Below are positions 58,226 to 64,000 of a DNA stretch of 64,000 nt, one piece after another. The notes below the pieces were generated by a model. That model was given only the letters and a program-made list of their open reading frames with translations, had not been told where the DNA came from and made no database searches. Each line of letters starts with the position of its first letter. Position 1 is the first letter of the stretch. The stretch is from Nostocoides sp. F2B08 (lineage in GTDB: Bacteria; Actinomycetota; Actinomycetes; Actinomycetales; Dermatophilaceae), in NCBI RefSeq assembly GCF_009184895.1, contig NZ_WESE01000002.1, positions 310,001-374,000 on the forward strand, given 5' to 3'. The translations under genes and the position numbers were made by a program.

Positions 58226-59782
58226 GTGCCCTCGAGCGTGCCCACCCTGCCCCAGCCACCGCATACCTCCGTCGTGCCGGAGGCCGGCGCCCGCGAGACA
58301 TCCACACTGGCGGCCCTGCGCGACCCGAAGCGGTTGCGGACCGAGGTGCTCGCCGGTCTCGTCGTCGCGCTCGCGTTGATCCCCGAGGCGATCTCGTTCT
58401 CGATCATCGCCGGGGTCGACCCACGGGTCGGGCTGTTCTCGAGCTTCGTCATGGCGGTGACCATCGCCGTCGTCGGCGGCCGGCCGGCGATGATCTCGGC
58501 CGCCACCGGTGCGGTCGCGCTCGTCATCGCACCGGTCGCGCGGGAGCACGGCCTCGACTACTTCCTGGCGACGGTCATCCTCGCGGGCCTGCTCCAGATC
58601 GTGCTCTCCGTGCTCGGCGTCGCGAAGCTGATGCGGTTCATCCCCCGGATGGTCATGGTCGGCTTCGTCAACGCGCTCGCGATCCTCATCTTCATGGCGC
58701 AGATCCCGCACCTCGTCGGGGTGCCCTGGCTGGTCTACCCCATGGTCGGCCTGGGCATCGCGATCATGGTCGCCCTCCCCCGCGTGACGACCGCCGTCCC
58801 GGCTCCGCTCGTCGCGATCGTCGCGATCACCACGCTGGTGCTCGCGAACGGCTGGAGCCTGCCGGACGTCGCCGACCAGGGCGAGCTGCCGCGCTCGCTT
58901 CCGGAGCTCCTCATCCCGAACGTGCCGCCGACCCTCGAGACGCTCCGGATCATCGCTCCGTATGCGGTGGCCATGGCTCTCGTCGGCCTCCTCGAGTCGC
59001 TGATGACGGCCAAGCTCGTCGACGGCATCACCGACACGCACTCCGACAAGACCCGCGAGGGCTGGGGGCAGGGTGTCGCCAATGCCCTGTCCGGGCTGTT
59101 CGGCGGCATGGGCGGGTGCGCGATGATCGGCCAGACCATGATCAACGTCAAGGTCTCTGGGGCCCGGACGCGGATCTCGACCTTCGTCGCCGGAGTCTTC
59201 CTGCTCGCGCTCGTCGTCGGCGCAGGCGACGCCGTGGGCATGATCCCGATGGCCGCGCTCGTCGCCGTCATGATCATGGTGTCCGTCGCGACGCTCGACT
59301 GGCACAGCATCTCGCCCTCGACGCTGCGCCGGATGCCGCACAGCGAGAACCTCGTCATGCTCATCACCGTCGTCGTGACGGTGGCGACGCACAACCTCGC
59401 CTACGGCGTCATCGCGGGAGTCAACGCGGCGATCATCGTCTTCGCCCGGCGAGTGGCGCACTTCGCGTCCGTCGAGCGCGTGGGCGATGCGGACGTCGAC
59501 GGCGACGGGACCGTCGACGAGCGGGTCTACAAGGTGACCGGTGAGCTCTTCTTCGCGACGAGCAACGACCTCGTCTACCAGTTCGACTACTCCGGCGACC
59601 CGCAGCGCGTCGTCATCGACGTCAGTGACAGCCACATCTGGGACGCTTCGACCGTCGCAGCGCTGGACGCGGTGCAGGCGAAGTACGAGCGGCTCGGCAA
59701 GAGCGTCGAGATCGTCGGGCTCAACCGCTCCTCGGCGCACCGACACCGGCAGCTCAGCGGCCACCTCGGCGAGTCGCACTAG
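58226..59782 (+). CDS. SulP-family anion transporter with STAS domain
   Basis: This protein of about 518 residues belongs to the SulP family. It reads GLVVALALIPEAISFSIIAGVDPRVGLFSSFVMAV, ISAATGAVALVIAPV, about ten more spans, QTMINVKVSGARTRISTFVAGVF, and a C-terminal STAS domain (RVVIDVSDSHIWDASTVAALDAVQ). The linker before STAS contains DADVDGDGTVDE, a canonical EF-hand-like calcium loop. Cargo may be sulphate, bicarbonate or a dicarboxylate. GTG at 58226 is preceded by AGGA; a longer frame from 58103 runs through the terminator-like hairpin and is rejected. Confidence 0.8.
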   Translation: MPSSVPTLPQPPHTSVVPEAGARETSTLAALRDPKRLRTEVLAGLVVALALIPEAISFSIIAGVDPRVGLFSSFVMAVTIAVVGGRPAMISAATGAVALVIAPVAREHGLDYFLATVILAGLLQIVLSVLGVAKLMRFIPRMVMVGFVNALAILIFMAQIPHLVGVPWLVYPMVGLGIAIMVALPRVTTAVPAPLVAIVAITTLVLANGWSLPDVADQGELPRSLPELLIPNVPPTLETLRIIAPYAVAMALVGLLESLMTAKLVDGITDTHSDKTREGWGQGVANALSGLFGGMGGCAMIGQTMINVKVSGARTRISTFVAGVFLLALVVGAGDAVGMIPMAALVAVMIMVSVATLDWHSISPSTLRRMPHSENLVMLITVVVTVATHNLAYGVIAGVNAAIIVFARRVAHFASVERVGDADVDGDGTVDERVYKVTGELFFATSNDLVYQFDYSGDPQRVVIDVSDSHIWDASTVAALDAVQAKYERLGKSVEIVGLNRSSAHRHRQLSGHLGESH

Positions 59783-60336
59783 TCCGGGCGGGAGTCCTTC
59801 GCAGACCGTCGGCGGACATCGGGATCGTCGTCCCTCTCGTCCTCGGGGAGCTCGTTCGGCGGATTGTGCGAGCGGCGCTCGATGATCGGGGGCGCCACGA
59901 ACCACAGGCCGAGAAGGAGGACGAGACTCGCCACGAGTGCCACCAGCCCGGCGGTGCGGCCGAGGACGATCTCGAGGCTGAGGTAGAGCACCCCGGAGAC
60001 GGTCAGCGCCAGCATGAACAGGCCCGCCCGGGCCAGCCTCGCGCCCTGCTCGACGAGCAGCAGGCGACGCCGATGCCGGAACATCGCGCGGTGGAAGGCC
60101 ACCGGAGCCACCACCAGGCCGGTGGTGACGACCGAGCCGCCCAGGACCACCGCATACACCCACCGCTGTGCGGACGTGAGGTCCTCGAAGCGGGCGGAGA
60201 ACGGCACGGTGAGCAGGAAGCCGGTGAGGATCTGCACGCCGGTCTGGGTGACCCTGATCTCCTGGAGCAGCTCGTTCCAGTTGCGGGCGAGGGTGTCGGG
60301 CGAGGGGGTATCGCTCGGCTCACGGGTGGGTGGCAT
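59779..60336 (-). CDS. DUF6328 membrane protein
   Basis: This 185-residue protein has a family-typical opening WNELLQEIRVTQTGVQILTGFLLTVPFSARFEDL, then VYAVVLGGSVVTTGLVVAPVAFHRAMFRH and two further spans, ending in an acidic/basic tail (EDERDDDPDVRRRSAKD). DUF6328 is of unknown function. AGGAGG just before ATG 60336 fixes the start. It is convergent with sulP, overlapping by four bases. Confidence 0.78.
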   Translation of the reverse strand: MPPTREPSDTPSPDTLARNWNELLQEIRVTQTGVQILTGFLLTVPFSARFEDLTSAQRWVYAVVLGGSVVTTGLVVAPVAFHRAMFRHRRRLLLVEQGARLARAGLFMLALTVSGVLYLSLEIVLGRTAGLVALVASLVLLLGLWFVAPPIIERRSHNPPNELPEDERDDDPDVRRRSAKDSRPD

Positions 60337-60378
60337 CTCGACCTCCTGGTCCGATGCCACCCACCCTAGAGCGCTCTG

Positions 60379-63300
60379 TCAGCGGCGCACGGTGAGCGTC
60401 CCGGTGACCGTCTGGCCGGTCTCGGGCACGGTGATGGTCACTGTGTACTCGCCCGGCCCGTCGAGGTCACGGGTGCGCAGCTGGTACTGCCACTCGTCAT
60501 CGGTGAACCGCATGGTGTCGGTGAGGACATCCTCGCCATCGAGGCTCACCGTGATCGTCGGGTCGAGGTCGCTCGGCGCCGAGCCGTCGCAGTCACGGAA
60601 CTCCACCTTGACCGGCACGGTCGAACCGTCCTTCGCAGTGCGCTCGCCGTTCCTGAACGGTGCCGTGATGCCGTCGGTGTCGTATGCGACGGTCGCGTCC
60701 GCGGTCGTCTCGCCCAAGAGGCCGAGGCTGTCCATCACTGTCACGGTGGCCGTGTAGGTGCCTGCGGCCCCGTAGGTGTGGGTCAGCACGACGGTCCGCT
60801 CGTCGGTGCCGACGATCGTCGGCTCGGTGCCGTCGCCCCAGTCGACCGTGACGGTATGGGTGTCGTCGGCGTTCGGATAGGTGATGTCGACCGTGAGCGT
60901 CGCGTTGTCCGCACCGCACTGGAGGAAGCCCTCGCCGAAGTCCGCCTCCACCGTCGGCGCGACGTTGAGGTTCAGGCCGACCAGCACCGGGTCGTGGTCC
61001 GAGGACCGGAACTGATTGGGGCTGAAGGAGTTCTCCGGCTTCCCGAACCGCAGAAGGTAGTCCAGGACATCCGGCTCGTCGGCGTTGATGTGCCACTCCG
61101 ACGCCCCGGTCACCTGGGGCGTGAGCGACTGGTTGGACAGTGCGTGGTCGAGGTAGCCGACCTTGCCGTCGAAGACGTAGCCGTAGGCGAGCTCGCCGCC
61201 GAACAGCTTGATCAGATCGGTGTACCCCGCGCCGACGAGTGCCTCGATCGGGTCCTCCATGTCATAGGAGTTGAGGTCTCCGATGACGAGGTGGTCCGGG
61301 TCCCCGCTGTCGGTCGGGTCCTCCGCGAGGAAGTCGGCGATCGCCTCAGCGGCCGCGAGTCGCGTGAGGTTGCAGTTGCCCTGACCGTCGCCAGTGTCCG
61401 GGTCACCCGCACACGCCGAACCCTTGGACTTGAGGTGGTTGACCGACACCGTGACGCGGCCGCCGGTCGCGACCTCGTCGAAGGTCTGGGTGAGCATCGG
61501 TCGGTTGAGGTCGTCGATGAACCGCGAGTCGACCGAGCTGTCGAGGATCGCGTAGTCGCCGACCGGAGTGACGTTCGCCGGCTTGTAGATGAACCCGAGC
61601 CGGATCGCGTCGGTGCCGATGACGCCGGTGTCGATGTAGTCGTAGGTGCCTGCGCCCATGCGCTCGTTCAGACCCTCGACCAGGTCCGCTGCCGGCTCGA
61701 CGCCAGGGGTGTTCTCCATCTCGATGAGTCCGACCACGTCGGCGTCCAGACCTTCGAGCGCCTCGAGGATCTTGACCCGCTGACGCTCGAACTCGGCCTC
61801 GCTCTGTGCGCCGCGGCACTCCAGAGTGAACTCCGGCCCGCAGAGGTTGCCGGGCTGGTCGAGGGTGAGGAAGTAGTTGAGGACGTTGAAGCTCGCGACC
61901 TGGATGCTGCCGCCAACGTTCGGGGCGTCGGTCGGCCGCGGGTTGACGGCCTCGTACTCGCCGTACGCGGTGGGCTGGATGCGGTAGAGACCGAAGGTGT
62001 GGTCGATGACGCCGACCACTCCGGTGACCGTGTCGCCGCCGCGGAAAGAATTGTCGATGCTGAAGGGCTCCCCGTTGCCCGGGTGCGGGATCACCGCCGG
62101 GTTCTGGCTGCTGTTGTAGTCGTCCAGGGTGATGATGCGCAGCGCCTGCTCCGCGGCCAGCGCTTGAGCGGCCGCACCCGGTTCGACGACCGCCGTTGGC
62201 GTGTGCAGCCGGTCCTGGCCCTCCAGCGGCTTGGCGAGGACGACCTCGCCGAAGCGGTCGTAGTTGAAGTACTCGCTAATGACGAGCTCGTCGACGAGTT
62301 GGACGCGCATCGCCTCATACCACTCCAGCTCAGTCGTCGACACGAGCGGGAAGTCGACCTGCGTGACCGTCGGGAGTTCGACCAGCGACGCCAGTTCGTC
62401 GACGGTCACGTTGTTGGTCAGCTGGGTCTGGGAGCTGGCACCGCCGCCGCTCACGAACTCACCCACCGTGCCGGTCACCCGCACCTGATCACCCACCTCG
62501 ACCTGACCCACTGTCGCGTCGCTGAAGACGAAGACGGCTTCGGACGTCATCGGGTCGGCGTCAGCGTCGACGTCCTCCTCCTGCAGGTAGTAGCCCCTTA
62601 GCCCAGGCTTGACCGCCGTGACGACCGCTTCGACGGTTGCGGTCTGGCCGACCAGGGGCGAGATGAGCCCGGACCCCTGGATCTCGTGGATCTTGAGGAC
62701 GGCAGGCGGCGGGGGCTCGACCTCGACCGCGACGTTAGGTGCACCAGGGGTGTTCAGCGCCTCGCCCTCGACGGGGGTCCCGGTGAACCCGGGGATGCCG
62801 TCGAGGTCGAAGTCGTTGCGGACCCAGTCGGAGGCGGCGTCGGTGTCCGTGCCGTCGGGAATGCGCGAGGCGCCGCCGACCGTGAACGTCCCGCCGTCGA
62901 AAGACGCTGCGAGAACGGGGACGCCGTACGTCCAGTCACTGGCGCCTCCGTCCGAGACCGCCACGGAATCGGTGACGGCCGCCCATGGGGTGACGTCGAG
63001 CGTGCCGTCGTCGTTCGTGTCGAGATCGTCGCCCACCGCGCCCGCGAAGTCCTCGACGAGGAGGAGGGTGATCGTGCCGTTCTCGAGGACGCTGTTCAGG
63101 AAGCCCGTCGTCCAATGGCCTGTCGCGTTCGTCGTACCGACCGGGTGAACCGAGTCGATCACGCCTGGCGCGGTGCCGCTGAAGTCGCCCTCGATCTGGA
63201 GGATGCTGTAGCCGCTGTAGTCGGTCGACGGCGAGCCCTTGATCTCGACGTACTCGTTGGTGTCGGTCCCGATGTGGTTCGCGACGAACTCGTTGATCAC

Positions 63301-63984
63301 CGGGCCGTCGGGGGCAACGACCCCGCAGACGTTCACCGGCGAGGCCGTGTTGCGCGGCGTGGGCGCCGCCGCGCTGAAGTCGGCGGCGTTGTCGTCGGTG
63401 TCCGTGCACCCACCGGAGGCGCGGAAGGCGGCGGTCGTCGCCGAGAGCGTCGGCGCAGCTCCAGAGCCCTCGAAAAAGTTGGCAGTGCCATAGCCGACGA
63501 GGTCGGTGATCAGGGCGAGTTGAGCCGACGAACACGGCGTACTTCCCCCATTGCAGGCCAGTGCCGTCGTGCCGTCGACGAGCGCAACCTTCCCCGCCCC
63601 CGCTGCCATTGAGATCGATCCAGAGCCGTCAGCTGTCGGCAAGGCTGAGCCGTTCGAGCCGGCCGACATGCCGACGAGGTGATACTGGCCAGGCTGGAGC
63701 GTGCCACTCAGAGCCACTACCTGGCCGAAGTTCCCGGTGCCAGTCGCACTCGCGTACTGAATAGACATGCCGGTGAGCGACACGGCCTCCGGGCCGCGGT
63801 TGAAGAGCTCGACGAAGTCGGCGTTGTAGATTGCGCCGGAATTGCCCCCAGCTCCATAGACCTGACTGATGACGACGTCGTCCGAGATGGCGTAGGCGGG
63901 AGCGGCCAGGACGGCCGGTGTTGCGAGTGCGAGTGCTGCGACGGTGGTCCGCGCGAGTGCGCGCCGAATCCGGCGACCTGCCAT
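60379..63984 (-). CDS. large secreted ExeM/NucH-family endonuclease
   Basis: This 1201-residue exported protein has a signal peptide (residues 1 to about 33, ending AYA-ISDD) and two lamin-tail domains (VVISQVYGAGGNSGAIYNADFVELFNRG and PVINEFVANHIGTDTNEYVEIKG). An OB-fold region with IHEIQGSG follows (around residues 430-600). The exonuclease-endonuclease-phosphatase domain reads ASFNVLNYF, GLIEMENT, NHLKSKGS, GDLNSYDMEDP and SSDHDPVLVGL. A PKD-like repeat (VDWGDGTEPTIV) and a C-terminal FRNGERTAKDGSTVPVKVEF module complete it. It degrades extracellular DNA, for nutrient recovery or biofilm remodelling. There is no sorting signal. GGAGG before ATG 63984 sets the start. Confidence 0.87.
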   Translation of the reverse strand: MAGRRIRRALARTTVAALALATPAVLAAPAYAISDDVVISQVYGAGGNSGAIYNADFVELFNRGPEAVSLTGMSIQYASATGTGNFGQVVALSGTLQPGQYHLVGMSAGSNGSALPTADGSGSISMAAGAGKVALVDGTTALACNGGSTPCSSAQLALITDLVGYGTANFFEGSGAAPTLSATTAAFRASGGCTDTDDNAADFSAAAPTPRNTASPVNVCGVVAPDGPVINEFVANHIGTDTNEYVEIKGSPSTDYSGYSILQIEGDFSGTAPGVIDSVHPVGTTNATGHWTTGFLNSVLENGTITLLLVEDFAGAVGDDLDTNDDGTLDVTPWAAVTDSVAVSDGGASDWTYGVPVLAASFDGGTFTVGGASRIPDGTDTDAASDWVRNDFDLDGIPGFTGTPVEGEALNTPGAPNVAVEVEPPPPAVLKIHEIQGSGLISPLVGQTATVEAVVTAVKPGLRGYYLQEEDVDADADPMTSEAVFVFSDATVGQVEVGDQVRVTGTVGEFVSGGGASSQTQLTNNVTVDELASLVELPTVTQVDFPLVSTTELEWYEAMRVQLVDELVISEYFNYDRFGEVVLAKPLEGQDRLHTPTAVVEPGAAAQALAAEQALRIITLDDYNSSQNPAVIPHPGNGEPFSIDNSFRGGDTVTGVVGVIDHTFGLYRIQPTAYGEYEAVNPRPTDAPNVGGSIQVASFNVLNYFLTLDQPGNLCGPEFTLECRGAQSEAEFERQRVKILEALEGLDADVVGLIEMENTPGVEPAADLVEGLNERMGAGTYDYIDTGVIGTDAIRLGFIYKPANVTPVGDYAILDSSVDSRFIDDLNRPMLTQTFDEVATGGRVTVSVNHLKSKGSACAGDPDTGDGQGNCNLTRLAAAEAIADFLAEDPTDSGDPDHLVIGDLNSYDMEDPIEALVGAGYTDLIKLFGGELAYGYVFDGKVGYLDHALSNQSLTPQVTGASEWHINADEPDVLDYLLRFGKPENSFSPNQFRSSDHDPVLVGLNLNVAPTVEADFGEGFLQCGADNATLTVDITYPNADDTHTVTVDWGDGTEPTIVGTDERTVVLTHTYGAAGTYTATVTVMDSLGLLGETTADATVAYDTDGITAPFRNGERTAKDGSTVPVKVEFRDCDGSAPSDLDPTITVSLDGEDVLTDTMRFTDDEWQYQLRTRDLDGPGEYTVTITVPETGQTVTGTLTVRR

Positions 63985-64000
63985 GGAGTCCTCCATTGGA

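Larger units (their letters stand above)
563..60688. repeat. dispersed 7-mer CGCATAC/GTATGCG, 40 copies
   Basis: By hand I find the word (either strand) starting at 563, 2056, 3771, 5132, 5474, 6472, 8122, 8165, 13750, 16181, 16272, 18574, 19395, 19960, 21782, 22448, 24498, 25292, 26044, 27072, 27138, 32134, 32507, 34812, 34954, 36480, 37763, 38115, 39941, 40721, 46069, 46843, 48528, 52152, 57407, 57769, 58260, 58960, 60151 and 60682. The core hexamer GCATAC/GTATGC occurs only twice without the outer C/G (near 13187 and 20700). The coding frame varies between copies. Confidence 0.75.

Noticed and set aside
58127-60163. A 678-codon minus-strand frame opposite sulP
   Set aside because: Composition is Asp/His/Arg/Gly-rich low-complexity antisense of a membrane protein; sulP and the DUF6328 gene explain the DNA.
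1-64000. tRNA, rRNA, CRISPR arrays, complete insertion sequences, prophage genes
   Set aside because: Gaps are short and none shows cloverleaf, regular spaced repeats, transposase or phage structural motifs. The HNH protein is of the DUF222 type, not an intron or phage terminase nuclease.

Overview
The window is a compact, GC-rich bacterial chromosome segment. Codon choice is strongly biased to G or C at third positions, most genes are joined by 4-base ATGA/GTGA overlaps, and many starts are GTG or lack a leader. Gene content (liv-type transporter with acyl-CoA synthetase, DUF222/HNH endonuclease, ROK regulator, WS/DGAT acyltransferase, F420/FMN split-barrel proteins) points to Actinomycetota. 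Micrococcales, perhaps Intrasporangiaceae, is my best guess, but no marker gene here fixes the family. I see no rRNA, tRNA, CRISPR array, complete insertion sequence or prophage.

Layout. 0-3.7 kb: truncated nucleotidyltransferase, B3/4-domain protein, F420-type oxidoreductase, DUF1028 protein, small membrane protein, and a thioredoxin-rhodanese fusion behind a CsoR/CstR-like palindrome. 3.7-13.2 kb: one long minus-strand operon with a branched-chain/organic-acid ABC importer (livKGFHM), acyl-CoA synthetase, TetR regulator, 3-hydroxybutyrate dehydrogenase-like SDR and two alpha/beta hydrolases. 13.2-24.5 kb: housekeeping and accessory genes, including an AlkZ-like protein, Nudix hydrolase, CoA-transferase, a wrecked APC permease, CPBP protease, LLM flavoenzyme, matrixin-like protease, an ArsR/SRPBCC pair and a GH13 glucosidase. 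24.5-26 kb: arsR and divergent arsM. 26-34 kb: PhyH dioxygenase, tandem GNAT, esterase, DUF222-HNH nuclease, and two glycosyltransferases, one fused to a HEAT-like domain. 34-41.6 kb: small proteins, an unknown-function operon (DUF302, DUF427, CALCDITH protein) and a flavin monooxygenase with a DUF4334 partner.

41.6-43.4 kb: a leaderless-type M14 carboxypeptidase and a short upstream partner. 43.9-49.4 kb: a four-gene operon (WS/DGAT, a 710-residue protein whose C-terminal half matches acyl-ACP reductase, SDR, zinc alcohol dehydrogenase) that reads as a fatty acyl to aldehyde to alcohol to wax-ester pathway. 49.5-56.7 kb: an amino-sugar utilisation cluster (ROK regulator, binding protein, two permeases, GH3 NagZ-like hexosaminidase, ROK kinase) with no ATPase, next to a fragment of a flavin monooxygenase. 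56.7-64 kb: MerR regulator divergent from a thioredoxin-reductase-like enzyme, a SulP transporter, a DUF6328 protein and a large secreted ExeM/NucH nuclease.

Two observations stand out. First, the 7-mer CGCATAC/GTATGCG occurs 40 times by hand count, in every coding frame and both orientations, often forcing otherwise rare codons. This suggests selection for a DNA word. Second, the putative wax-ester operon encodes an acyl-ACP-reductase-like enzyme with an extra N-terminal domain of about 318 residues that I do not recognise.
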